From positions 248,001 to 312,000 of the forward strand of contig NZ_FNFO01000009.1 of NCBI RefSeq assembly GCF_900100765.1: DNA of 64,000 nucleotides, given 5' to 3'. Position 1 is the stretch's first letter; each line of letters opens with the position of its first letter. Source of the stretch: Catalinimonas alkaloidigena. Lineage in GTDB: Bacteria; Bacteroidota; Bacteroidia; Cytophagales; Flexibacteraceae. The notes under the pieces were generated by a model, which worked only from the letters and a program-made list of their open reading frames with translations, made no database searches and was not told the DNA's origin. Of this stretch, positions 8,002-16,683 are shown one piece after another. The position numbers and the translations under genes are program-made.

Positions 8002-8181
8002 AGGTACTTGGCTTGGTTTTCGGTTTTTACGGAGCAAACGGGCGAAAGGATGGGGCGTGAAGCCGACAAGAAATTTGTACATTGGGACAATAGAATGCAG
8101 CTCAGTGCGTAAGGGTATAAAGAAAGTTAAACTTTGACCGGATGGCATCTGAACTTTACCTGCCTCTATTCTATTGTAAAG

Positions 8182-8547
8182 ATGATGAAATATCCCATCC
8201 TACTTCTTCTCCTGGCCTTCTTTTCCATAACAGGACTGAGGGCGCAAGACACCAAGACGCCTAATTCTGCGCGACCCAGCAACGAAAACCGCAACCCCGA
8301 TTTCGACGTCAAAGCCAAAAATTATTCGGACGAATTTGGCAGCGGCAATTACCGCAAAGAGTTGGCGAAGCTGCGCAAAGAAAATGAGAAACGTGTGGCC
8401 AAGGCCATGAAGGAGAAGAAGAAAGACCTGCGGCGCTCGTCGCGCCCCCAGTTTTCCGACGCTTCGTACTTCGGGCACAAACGCCCGCCCAAGAAGCGTA
8501 AGCCCGGTAAGAAAAAATTCTGCAAAGAGTGCGGTATTGTACATTGA
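8182..8547 (+). CDS. Small basic secreted protein with C-terminal CxxC
   Basis: A 121-residue protein starting MMKYPILLLLLAFFSITGLRAQ, a clear Sec signal peptide with a likely cut after Ala22. The mature part is very rich in Lys, Arg and Asn (RKELAKLRKENEKRVAKAM, then PPKKRKPGKKKF) and ends KFCKECGIVH, a lone CxxC that could bind metal or form a disulfide. The ATG at 8185 would serve equally well. An in-frame extension to 8134 is rejected because it puts non-signal residues in front of the leader. No known domain. A perfect 13-bp hairpin follows. Confidence 0.7.
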   Translation: MMKYPILLLLLAFFSITGLRAQDTKTPNSARPSNENRNPDFDVKAKNYSDEFGSGNYRKELAKLRKENEKRVAKAMKEKKKDLRRSSRPQFSDASYFGHKRPPKKRKPGKKKFCKECGIVH

Positions 8548-8570
8548 CCGCATCACGTCATTCTGTATAC

Positions 8571-8600
8571 CCGCCGCAGTAGGAAGACCTACTGCGGCGG
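8571..8600. terminator. Shared hairpin between convergent genes
   Basis: CCGCCGCAGTAGG and CCTACTGCGGCGG form a perfect 13-bp stem around an AAGA loop, between the convergent ends at 8547 and 8607. No long T-tract follows on either side, so it may act as a bidirectional RNA 3'-end stabiliser rather than a classical terminator. Confidence 0.65.
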
Positions 8601-8606
8601 TGGTGT

Positions 8607-9851
8607 TTATGCCCTTACCAGTTCCAGCACCGTGATTTCCGGTGGCATGCCGATCCGCCCGGGGAACCCCAGGTAGCCGTAGCCCCGGTTGACGTACAGC
8701 CGCTGTGCGCCTTCCTGGTACATGCCCGCCCATTCCTTGTACACGTATTTGACAGGGCTCCACTGGATCGATCCGATTTCGACGCCGAACTGCATGCCGT
8801 GCGTGTGGCCGGCCAGCATCAGGTCAATGTCAGAAAACTGCGGAATCACCTGCGCGCGCCAGTGGCTCGGGTCGTGCGACAGGAGAATCTTCACCGGTTG
8901 GTCTTCGGTTCCGTGATGCGCTTTCGGCAGGTTGCCGTATTTCGGGAAGCGGTCGTTGCCGCTGTAGTTCTGGATGCCGATGACGGCAAGCGATTCGCCG
9001 TCGACGCGTAACAGCCGGTGTTCGTCGATCAGTAGGTCCCAGCCCATTTCGCGGTGCACGCGCGCCAGATCTTCCAGATTCTGCCGCTTCGCCGCTTCCG
9101 ACGGCCACCGTACGTAGTCGCCGTAGTCGTGATTGCCGAAGGTAGAGTAGACACCCAGTGGGGCTTTCACCTTCTCAAAAATCGCTTTGTATTCCTTCAT
9201 CTCCCGGGCTTGGTTGTTCACCAGATCGCCCGTAAAAAAGACCACGTCGGGCTTCTCGCGCAGCAGCAGATCGATCCCTCCTCGCACAGCCGTTTTGTTG
9301 AAGAAACTGCCCGAATGGACGTCCGAAATCTGCACGGCCCGCAATCCGTCGAGGGCGCGGGGCAAGTGGGGAAGCACCACGCGCTGGTGGCGAATGCGGT
9401 AGTCGTGCGCGCCCGACAGGATGCCATAGCTCATGGCTACGAACGGGACCGCCCCGGCTGCCAGGGCCACTTGCGACACCAGTTCCGAGCGGGGAATGTC
9501 GTCAGCTGGCGCGGCACCAGAACGAACCTGCTGCACGACCCATTTGCCCAGGCGAGCCAAGTCGCCGATGAATAAAAACAGCAGGACGAACACTTTCGAG
9601 AAGTAATTCACGAACAGCCCGGTCAGCATAAACTGCTGAAACAGCCGCGGGTAGCGGTCGGGCAAGGTCAGGCGATAGAGCCAGAATAGTAGCAGGGTCA
9701 AGGCCGTAAGGCCCCAGAACGACCAGGCCACCCCGTGATAGATCAGCGGTGATGCCGCCTGAAAGGCTACGCGTACCGCCTGAAAAACGTAAAAATCGAT
9801 CAGCAGAAATAATACCGTCGCCAGGGCGGTCCCCACAATCCGGGAAGTCAT
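8607..9851 (-). CDS. Membrane-anchored calcineurin-like metallophosphoesterase
   Basis: A 414-residue protein. About four transmembrane helices fill residues 5-135 (for example VLFLLIDFYVFQAV and VFVLLFLFIGDLA), then a metallophosphoesterase domain from about 165 to the end with QISDVHSG, FFTGDLVNN, TFGNHDYGDY, LLSHDPSHW and LAGHTHGMQFG, which supply the two-metal site. The arrangement matches YaeI/YkuE-type enzymes, which act at the membrane on phosphodiester or lipid pyrophosphate substrates. I use the ATG at 9851, because the longer reading to 9989 lacks membrane character. The product ends ITVLELVRA. Specific substrate not assignable. Confidence 0.85.
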   Translation of the reverse strand: MTSRIVGTALATVLFLLIDFYVFQAVRVAFQAASPLIYHGVAWSFWGLTALTLLLFWLYRLTLPDRYPRLFQQFMLTGLFVNYFSKVFVLLFLFIGDLARLGKWVVQQVRSGAAPADDIPRSELVSQVALAAGAVPFVAMSYGILSGAHDYRIRHQRVVLPHLPRALDGLRAVQISDVHSGSFFNKTAVRGGIDLLLREKPDVVFFTGDLVNNQAREMKEYKAIFEKVKAPLGVYSTFGNHDYGDYVRWPSEAAKRQNLEDLARVHREMGWDLLIDEHRLLRVDGESLAVIGIQNYSGNDRFPKYGNLPKAHHGTEDQPVKILLSHDPSHWRAQVIPQFSDIDLMLAGHTHGMQFGVEIGSIQWSPVKYVYKEWAGMYQEGAQRLYVNRGYGYLGFPGRIGMPPEITVLELVRA

Positions 9852-9951
9852 AAGCGTACAAAGAAAACGACACGGCAGCGGCGCACAGGCGACTGCCCGC
9901 ATCAGAATGAAGTTAATGATACAACAACGCGGGTGGGTAAATAGGTCGGCG

Positions 9952-10509
9952 TCAGGAGTGCGTTTTTTCGTACCACGCCACAATAGCATCGCGGAGGGTG
10001 CGGTCCGGGTGTTTCTCCTGATAAGCGTGAATAAATTTCTGGTACTCTACATCATTTTCGTTTTCTGCCTGTGGGCTCTGACCCTCCTTCGGCTGCGCAT
10101 ACGACTTCCAGGCCTCCACCAGCCGACCGTACGGCTGCCCTTGGTACTGCCGGGCAAACTCGCGGAAAATCCGCGTAAACCGGAACTGCGGGCCGAGTTC
10201 TTTCAGGAAAAATGCCCGACTTCGGTAAGTGTTCTTCATGTTGACCGGCACCAGGTCTTCGGCTTTAGCGGGTTCTTCCTGGTTGCGGTTGCGGCGGCGA
10301 TAGCCCAGCCGGGGCGTGCGGGTCGGTTCTTTTTCCTGCTTGCCGTACTTCAGGTATTCGATGATTTTCGCGCGAATCTCCTCCCGATTCCCGGAGGCAT
10401 CGATGTCGTGATCTTTGCAGTACGCCATCATTACCTTTTTCGACCATTCACGAGCTTCGAACTCGGGGAGCGTAATGTTGTGGGGAAGTGGAGTACGAGG
10501 GTTTGCCAT
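9952..10509 (-). CDS. SAP-domain DNA-binding-like protein (DUF6434-like C-terminus)
   Basis: A 185-residue soluble basic protein. Residues about 15-55 (EAREWSKKVMMAYCKDHDID then GNREEIRAKIIEYLKYG) fit a SAP helix-loop-helix, a DNA or RNA binding motif. A basic linker follows (RTPRLGYRRRNRNQ). Residues 85-185 include YRSRAFFLKELGPQFRFT and end DRTLRDAIVAWYEKTHS, resembling the DUF6434 module that often follows SAP domains in bacteria. Such proteins have been noted as mobile, chromatin-like small proteins, but no function is established. It is a single gene between a hairpin and the metallophosphoesterase, on the minus strand. Confidence 0.7.
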   Translation of the reverse strand: MANPRTPLPHNITLPEFEAREWSKKVMMAYCKDHDIDASGNREEIRAKIIEYLKYGKQEKEPTRTPRLGYRRRNRNQEEPAKAEDLVPVNMKNTYRSRAFFLKELGPQFRFTRIFREFARQYQGQPYGRLVEAWKSYAQPKEGQSPQAENENDVEYQKFIHAYQEKHPDRTLRDAIVAWYEKTHS

Positions 10510-10535
10510 GGCAAAATAAGTTAGATAGAGATAGG

Positions 10536-10571
10536 CTACGGCAGGCTTTCGAGGTAAAAAGCCTGCCGTAG
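10536..10571 (-). terminator. Terminator of the tetR-tolC-MFP-RND operon
   Basis: CTACGGCAGGCTT and AAGCCTGCCGTAG form a perfect 13-bp stem. On the minus strand the loop begins with several T. It lies 31-66 bp past the RND permease stop at 10602 and just upstream of the start of the SAP gene. Confidence 0.7.
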
Positions 10572-10601
10572 TAGTTGCTACACTACTTTGCCCATCGCAG
10601 C

Positions 10602-13600
10602 CTAGCTTACTTGAGCTACCGCACGCCGGGTGCGATGGGCAAGTTTATCAGCAATCAAGTACATCACTGGTACAATCACCAGCGTCAGAAAAGTAGCGAA
10701 AGTTAAGCCGAAGATGACGGTCCAGGCCATTGGGCCCCAGAAAATTGCATTGTCGCCGCCGTAATAAATATCTGGGTTAAAGTTAGACAATAATCCGATA
10801 AAGTCTATATTAAGCCCGATGGCAAGCGGGATCAACCCCAGTACGGTGGTGATGGCCGTCAGCAGTACGGGGCGCAGGCGGGTTTTCCCTGCATCGACGA
10901 TGCTGCTGCGCAGATCTTCGTCCGACAGGCGCTCGTCGTCGGGAATGCCCAATTCGGCCCGTCGTCGTTTTCGGATCAGGTCGGTATAATCCAACAGAAC
11001 GATGGCGTTGTTGACCACCACGCCTGCCAGCGAGATGACCCCAATCCCGGTCATGATGATGATAAAATCCATGTTGAAAATGACCAAGCCGAGGAACACC
11101 CCGATGGTGCTGAACAAGACCGAGCACATGATGATGAACGGCGCGGACAGCGAGTTGAATTGCGTCACGATGATCAGGAAGATGGCAAACACGGCAATGG
11201 CCATCGCCTGGACCAGAAATGCCATGGATTTGGCTTGCTCTTCCTGTTCGCCCGTAAAGCGGTAGCTGAAGCCTTCCGGGAATTTATAATCGGCCAGGAT
11301 GTTCTGCATTTTTTTGATGATCTCGGTGGGGTTGTAGCCCGCCGTCACGTTCGAGTAGATGGAGATCACCCGGTCCAGATCCTTCCGTTTTACTGAACCA
11401 TAGGTCGAGGAAAAGTCCACGTTAGCCACTGAGATGATCGGCACCTGTTTCAGTTTCCCGAATTTGTCACGGAACGTAATGGTTTTGTTGATCAACGCGT
11501 CTACATCGTACCGCTGCTCGTCCTTCAACCGAAGTTGAATCGGGTACTCGTCCTCCCCGTCCTTGAACTGCGACACTTCTTTGCCGAACAGCGCGGTGCG
11601 TAGTTCCATGGCTACCTGACCTGTCGACAGACCGAAGCGCCGGGCTTTTTCGCGGTCGATGTCGACCAGAAGTTCGGGCTTGCCGGTTTCCAGATCGCTG
11701 CGCAGACCTTCTACCCCCGGGATGTTGGCCGCCTCAAGCTGACGTTGAACGTCCTGCGCCAGGGCTACCAGCTTCTCGTAGTCTTCGCCGACAATTTCCA
11801 GGTTGATTGGTTTGCCTACCGGCGGGCCGGATGCGTTCTTGTCGACCGTGACCAGCACGCCGGGGTATTGCCCCACGCGGTCACGGATTTTTTCCATCAA
11901 TTCGATGGTCGACTGACCCCGTCGCTGGTTAAACGCCTCGAACGATACGGTGATGCGCGCCCGGTTGGGGGTAGCGGCAAAACTAGGCCCCTGGGCCGGA
12001 TCGCTCGTGCCTTGCCCCACCTGTGCGATGATCGACTCGATCATGTAATCATAAGGTTGCATCAGGGCGATGATCTCGTTTTCAAGCTTCTTGGTAAACG
12101 CGTTGGTCGTTTCGATGTCAGTGCCGATGGGCTCCTCCACAAACACGTTGATGTATTCCGGCTCGTTGTTGGGGAACAGCAACACTTGCGGTTGCCGGAC
12201 GCCCAGGAGCATCAGGGAGAGGATGAGCAGCAAGAATGTGCCGCCGAAGAACCACAGCGGATTCCGCCCCCGCAAGGCAAAGTCGAGCAGACGTTCGTAG
12301 CGACTTTCCAGCCGTGGCAGGCCTTTTTCCTGGAACCAGTCGGATGCCGGGGTCAGGAAGAAGAAGTTGATCAGCGCAAACAGCGCGAAGATGACCAACA
12401 GGTTGGCAACCGTAAACGCCTGGGCGAAGTAGCAGATGATGCCGATGCCGATCATGGTGCCGGCAACGATAAACAGCCGCCGCTGCCGTTTGGGCGTGCG
12501 CGCCGATTCTTCGGCCTTCATGTACATACGCGTCAGCACCGGGTTGATGACCAGGGCCACGAATAGCGACGAAGACAGCGTGATGATCAGCGTAATGGGC
12601 AGGTACTTCATGAACTCGCCGATAATGCCTGACCAAAAGGCCAGGGGCACAAAGGCCGCCACCGTGGTTGCCGTAGAGGCGATGATGGCCACGGCCACTT
12701 CGCCAGCTCCTTCTTTCGCGGCGCGTATCGGGCTGTAGCCCTGTTGCATGAGGCGATAGGTGTTTTCTACTACCACAATTCCGTTGTCGACCAGCATGCC
12801 GAGCGCCAGAATCAGCGAGAACAGTACCATCAGGTTGATGGTCACACCGAACAGGTTCAGGAGCATAAAGGCCATGAACATGGACATCGGGATGGCCACC
12901 CCGACAAAGAGGGCATTGCGCAGGCCCATGAAGAACAGCAGCACCAGCACCACCAGAATAACGCCGGAGATGATGGAGTTTTCCAGGTTCGAGAGCTGGT
13001 CTTTCGTCCGGCGCGACTGATCGTTCGTGATGGTGATTTCCAGGTCGTTCGGAAAGCGGGTGGCCTGCGCCTCCGCTACAATTTCCTTGATCTGGTCGGC
13101 GGCGGCAATCAGGTTTTCGCCGCTGCGCTTCACCACGTCGAGCGTAACCACAGGGAGTTTGTTCTGCCGCGCGAAGCTTTCCGGCTCCTCAAACCCGTAT
13201 TCCACGTCGGCCACGTCGCGCAGGTACACCACGTTGCCGTTCTCGTTTTTGATCACAATGTCGTTCAATTCGTCCGGGTCGGTAAATTCGCCCGTTACGC
13301 GGATGGAGCGGCGGTAGCCGTTGCTGAGCAGATCACCACCCGAGATGGTCACGTTTTCGTTCGCTACGGCTCCTTCGATATCGGAGAAATTGACCTGTAC
13401 GGCCTCCATTTTGTACAGATCGGCATTGATTTTTACCTCACGCTCGCGCGTTCCGCGGAGGTCGGCATACGAAATCTCCGGGAGCTTTTCGATCTCGTCC
13501 TGCAGGTATTCGGCAAAATCCTTCAACTCTTCGGTGCTGTAGTTGCCCGAAATGTTGACGAACATGATAGGCACATCCGACAGGTTGACCTCCTGCACGG

Positions 13601-14012
13601 TCGGGTCGGAAGGCAAGTCGTCGGGCAGCTCGCTCTTGGCCTGATCTACGGCATCTTTTACATCCTGCAATGCTTTGGCTTTCTCCACATCGGGGTTGAA
13701 TTCAATCAGGATGGTGGAGTAATCCTGCACCGAAGTTGAGGTGATGTCTTTGACGCCCGTAATGCCTTTGAGTTCTTTCTCGATCGGTCGCGTGACGAGG
13801 TTCTCGATGTCGACCGGGGAGTTACCCGGGTAGGGCGTCCCGACGTAGACGTTGGGGAGCACCACCTCCGGAAATTGCTCCTTCGGCATGGTCACGTACG
13901 ACACCATCCCGAAAATCACGATGATGAGCGTCAGCAGAATGACCGACGTCTTGTTGTCGACGGCGAGCGAGGTCAATCCAAACTCCCGTTTAATTTCTTT
14001 GTTTTCTTTCAT
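10602..14012 (-). CDS. RND efflux permease (AcrB/HAE family)
   Basis: A 1136-residue inner-membrane proton-driven efflux pump, slightly longer than E. coli AcrB. An N-terminal helix begins about residue 23, followed by the porter domain (IEKELKGITGVKDITSTS) and helices 2-6 at about 340-480. The relay segment reads LALGMLVDNGIVVVEN: the first Asp of the classical Asp pair is present and the second is Asn, a common variant in environmental RNDs. A helix-plus-loop insertion (about 520-560) precedes the second half. Near the end NPDIYYGGDNAIFWGPMAWT is the insertion typical of Bacteroidota HAE pumps. It is last in the operon, 97 bp after the adaptor, a gap holding a long hairpin. Confidence 0.93.
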   Translation of the reverse strand: MKENKEIKREFGLTSLAVDNKTSVILLTLIIVIFGMVSYVTMPKEQFPEVVLPNVYVGTPYPGNSPVDIENLVTRPIEKELKGITGVKDITSTSVQDYSTILIEFNPDVEKAKALQDVKDAVDQAKSELPDDLPSDPTVQEVNLSDVPIMFVNISGNYSTEELKDFAEYLQDEIEKLPEISYADLRGTREREVKINADLYKMEAVQVNFSDIEGAVANENVTISGGDLLSNGYRRSIRVTGEFTDPDELNDIVIKNENGNVVYLRDVADVEYGFEEPESFARQNKLPVVTLDVVKRSGENLIAAADQIKEIVAEAQATRFPNDLEITITNDQSRRTKDQLSNLENSIISGVILVVLVLLFFMGLRNALFVGVAIPMSMFMAFMLLNLFGVTINLMVLFSLILALGMLVDNGIVVVENTYRLMQQGYSPIRAAKEGAGEVAVAIIASTATTVAAFVPLAFWSGIIGEFMKYLPITLIITLSSSLFVALVINPVLTRMYMKAEESARTPKRQRRLFIVAGTMIGIGIICYFAQAFTVANLLVIFALFALINFFFLTPASDWFQEKGLPRLESRYERLLDFALRGRNPLWFFGGTFLLLILSLMLLGVRQPQVLLFPNNEPEYINVFVEEPIGTDIETTNAFTKKLENEIIALMQPYDYMIESIIAQVGQGTSDPAQGPSFAATPNRARITVSFEAFNQRRGQSTIELMEKIRDRVGQYPGVLVTVDKNASGPPVGKPINLEIVGEDYEKLVALAQDVQRQLEAANIPGVEGLRSDLETGKPELLVDIDREKARRFGLSTGQVAMELRTALFGKEVSQFKDGEDEYPIQLRLKDEQRYDVDALINKTITFRDKFGKLKQVPIISVANVDFSSTYGSVKRKDLDRVISIYSNVTAGYNPTEIIKKMQNILADYKFPEGFSYRFTGEQEEQAKSMAFLVQAMAIAVFAIFLIIVTQFNSLSAPFIIMCSVLFSTIGVFLGLVIFNMDFIIIMTGIGVISLAGVVVNNAIVLLDYTDLIRKRRRAELGIPDDERLSDEDLRSSIVDAGKTRLRPVLLTAITTVLGLIPLAIGLNIDFIGLLSNFNPDIYYGGDNAIFWGPMAWTVIFGLTFATFLTLVIVPVMYLIADKLAHRTRRAVAQVS

Positions 14013-14042
14013 GGGGATATTGAGTCAGGGATCAACAGTCGG

Positions 14043-14099
14043 GGAGGCGGGCGCATTGAGAACAGGGGAAAACCTGTATGCTCAACGACACCTGCCTCC
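14043..14099 (-). repeat. Long imperfect hairpin inside the efflux operon
   Basis: The arms GGAGGCGGG and CCTGCCTCC, then ATTGAG and CTCAA, then ACAGG and CCTGT, nest into one roughly 57-nt interrupted stem-loop between the adaptor stop (14110) and the permease start (14012). In the mRNA it lies 30 nt before the permease ATG. It could set relative expression or RNA stability of the two parts of the operon. No T-tract follows, so it is not a normal terminator. Confidence 0.5.
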
Positions 14100-14109
14100 G
14101 AATGAGATA

Positions 14110-15258
14110 CTAGCGCTGTGCTACGTTTGCTACCACCTGCACCCGCATGCTGTCCACCACGTCGCGGAAGCCGTCGGTGATGAGCTGCTCGTTGCCCTGC
14201 AAGCCACTTTTGACCTGCGTTTCGTTCTGGTAGTTCAGGCCACGTTCGATGGCCACCCGCTTGGCAAACTGCTTTTCTTTAGGGCCGTTCAACACAAACA
14301 CAACGTCCTGTCCGCGTTCCTGACGGATGTATTGCGTCGGAATGACGACGGCATCGGGCGCACTGTAGTCTTTGATTTTAACAACGGCCAGCATGTTGGG
14401 CTGCAACTGCCGGTTTGTGTTCGAAAGTGAAATTTCGACGGGGAACGTCCGGTTATCGGCTTTGATGACCTGGCTCACGGCGCGGATGCGTCCTGTGTAG
14501 GCAGAGTCGCCCAGCGATGGAAACTGGAGCATAACTTCGTCGCCTTGCTTGATCTGGCCCAGATACGCTTCCGGGATGTCGGCCTCGACATAGACCTCGT
14601 CCAGCGCGACGATGCGCATCAGCGGAACACCGGGCATGGCGTTTTCGCCTTCACGCAGCATGATTTCATCGACAACGCCGTTGAACGGAGCGCGCACCTG
14701 CGCCTTGCCCAGTTGCGACTGCAACGACCGCAGCCGACTTTCGAGCGCGTCGCGGTTGGCTTTGGATTCGAGGTACTGCACTTCCGTGCCGATGTTCTGT
14801 TTCCACAGCCGCTCCCGCTTTTCGAATACCGTGCGGGCCAGTTCCAGTTGCGACTTCAGTTCGGCGATGTTCTGGTTCATGACGTCCGCGTCGATCGAGG
14901 CGAGGAGCTGGCCTTTCCGGACGCGTTCGCCTTCCCGCACCGGAATTTGCTGCACCATGCCCGCCGTTTCGGCCCCGATGGTGATGTTCTGGTTGGACAT
15001 CACCGTGCCGCGCACCTCGATGAAATGGGCGAAGTTTTTCCGTTCGACGGGTTGCGTGGCGACCAGCACCGACCGCTCTTCGGCAAAGGTTGGGTCGAGG
15101 GCAGCAATCTCCGTGCGGAGTTCGGTAATTTTTCCTTCCAGTTCCGTGACCTGCGACTCGTATTCGCTGAGCTGGGCTTTCTTTTTCTCCAGTTCGTCGC
15201 CCGACGAGCAGGCCGCCAGGGTGGCTAGGGTCAGTATCGTAAGAAATGTGTTTTTCAT
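14110..15258 (-). CDS. RND efflux periplasmic adaptor (membrane fusion protein)
   Basis: A 382-residue lipoprotein adaptor. Signal and lipobox: MKNTFLTILTLATLAAC, Cys17. Residues 25-55 form a short coiled coil. The lipoyl halves are GAETAGMVQQIPVREGERVRKGQLLA (about 85-110) and VRAPFNGVVDEIMLREGENA (about 190-210), flanking an alpha-hairpin with ELKSQLELARTVFEKRERLW. Beta-barrel and membrane-proximal domains follow (PNMLAVVKIKDY, VVIPTQYIR). It bridges the permease and the TolC-like channel encoded on either side of it. The substrate range is not readable. Confidence 0.92.
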   Translation of the reverse strand: MKNTFLTILTLATLAACSSGDELEKKKAQLSEYESQVTELEGKITELRTEIAALDPTFAEERSVLVATQPVERKNFAHFIEVRGTVMSNQNITIGAETAGMVQQIPVREGERVRKGQLLASIDADVMNQNIAELKSQLELARTVFEKRERLWKQNIGTEVQYLESKANRDALESRLRSLQSQLGKAQVRAPFNGVVDEIMLREGENAMPGVPLMRIVALDEVYVEADIPEAYLGQIKQGDEVMLQFPSLGDSAYTGRIRAVSQVIKADNRTFPVEISLSNTNRQLQPNMLAVVKIKDYSAPDAVVIPTQYIRQERGQDVVFVLNGPKEKQFAKRVAIERGLNYQNETQVKSGLQGNEQLITDGFRDVVDSMRVQVVANVAQR

Positions 15259-15297
15259 GATCGGTAGAAATGCATCAAAGAGTGAAGGATCGTCGGA

Positions 15298-16683
15298 TTA
15301 TTCGGTAGAAAGAGATTCGTTCAGCAAGGTGCCGTTGGCTTTGTCCAGATCGACTTTGGCCACCAGCGCATCGTACAGCGCGTTGTAGTAGTTAGTCTGT
15401 GCCGCTTTCAGGTCGGCTTCGGCGTTCACCACTTCCAGGTTGGAGCCAAAGCCCTCCTCGAATTTGAGTTGCGTAACGCGCGCCACTTCTTCGGCCAGTT
15501 GCAGGTTACGTTGCTCGTTTTCCAGCGTTTCCAGGGCATTGTTCAGTTGCGCGCTCGCCTGCTGACGTTCTAAGTCAATCTGTCTTTTCAACAGGGCAAA
15601 GCCGTTCTGTGTTTTGTCGTACGCCACGCGGTTCTGCTGAATCCGGTACTTCTTCTGCAACCCGTCGAAAATGGGCAGCGTCAGGCGCAGTCCGTAGGCG
15701 CCTTGCGAGTACCACTGCCGGTTGAAGAGCGCCGCCAGGTCGTCGTCGCCCCCCGTAAAGCCGTAGCGGGCAAACAATGATAACTTGGGCAGATAGCCCG
15801 ACTGCGTATTCCGGATGTCGAGAAATGCCAGGTCGCGCTGGGTTTCCAGCACCGAATACTCAATGCGTTGTGAGTAGTCGAACGTCTCTTCCATCGGCAC
15901 CAGCGACACCTTTGCCTCGGCCAGTTGGTCTTTAAGGGTAATTGGCATTTGCAAATCGTATCCCATCTGGAACTTGAGAAGCGCTTCGCTCACTGCCACC
16001 AGCCGCTCGGCGTTGGAGCGCTCCGTCGCCAGGTTGTTGCGCTGCACTTCGAGGCGCATCACGTCGATTTCCTCAGCAAAGCCATTTTCGTAAAGTCCCT
16101 TGGTCTGAAACAAGGTCGAGTCCAGGCGCGAGATGTTCAGGTCGAGCAGCGTCAGGCGTTCCCGGTTCACCAGTGCGCCGTAATACGCCTTCGACACGTT
16201 GACGATGATGTCGCGTCGCGTCTGGCGCAATTGCTTCTGCGACAGTTCCTTATACGTATTGGCGGCCTTTAGCCCAACCAGGTAAGACCCGTCGAACAGC
16301 ATCTGCGAGGCACTGAGCAGCGCACTGCCCTGGTACCTGATGCCGAAGCGAAGCACCACCGGCTGGTCCGGGTCAGTAGGCGTGCCTCCGCCCCCGAACA
16401 TGCCGCCGGCCTCGGCCGGTAGAATTACGACCGGAATCAAGAAATTGTCCGTTAGCTCGGCGGTTCCGCTGATCTGGGGCAGCCCTGCCGCCCTGATTTC
16501 GCCCACCTGCGCGGCGGCATTGTGGGCGTCTAGTTGCGAGTTTTTCACCACCTCGCTATTCGCCATTGCATACGCAACGGCTTCTTCCAGCGTAAACGCC
16601 TGGGGTTCGCTCGGCTGCGCGAAGCCGCTAAAAGAGAGAAGCGAAAGGGCAAGTGCCCAAACGGTAAAGCTATGGTTTCCCAT
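15298..16683 (-). CDS. TolC-family outer membrane efflux channel
   Basis: A 461-residue outer membrane factor with a Sec signal (about residues 1-22, ending SGFAQ), then FTLEEAVAYAMANSEVVKNS, the signature start of the first OEP repeat. Long helical segments follow, such as LVNRERLTLLDLNISRLDS and LKRQIDLERQQASAQLNNAL, and a second-repeat counterpart FGSNLEVVNAEADLKAAQTNYYNAL. Its start codon overlaps the 3' end of the tetR gene by 14 nt, which indicates translational coupling. It is the exit duct of the tripartite pump. Confidence 0.92.
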   Translation of the reverse strand: MGNHSFTVWALALSLLSFSGFAQPSEPQAFTLEEAVAYAMANSEVVKNSQLDAHNAAAQVGEIRAAGLPQISGTAELTDNFLIPVVILPAEAGGMFGGGGTPTDPDQPVVLRFGIRYQGSALLSASQMLFDGSYLVGLKAANTYKELSQKQLRQTRRDIIVNVSKAYYGALVNRERLTLLDLNISRLDSTLFQTKGLYENGFAEEIDVMRLEVQRNNLATERSNAERLVAVSEALLKFQMGYDLQMPITLKDQLAEAKVSLVPMEETFDYSQRIEYSVLETQRDLAFLDIRNTQSGYLPKLSLFARYGFTGGDDDLAALFNRQWYSQGAYGLRLTLPIFDGLQKKYRIQQNRVAYDKTQNGFALLKRQIDLERQQASAQLNNALETLENEQRNLQLAEEVARVTQLKFEEGFGSNLEVVNAEADLKAAQTNYYNALYDALVAKVDLDKANGTLLNESLSTE

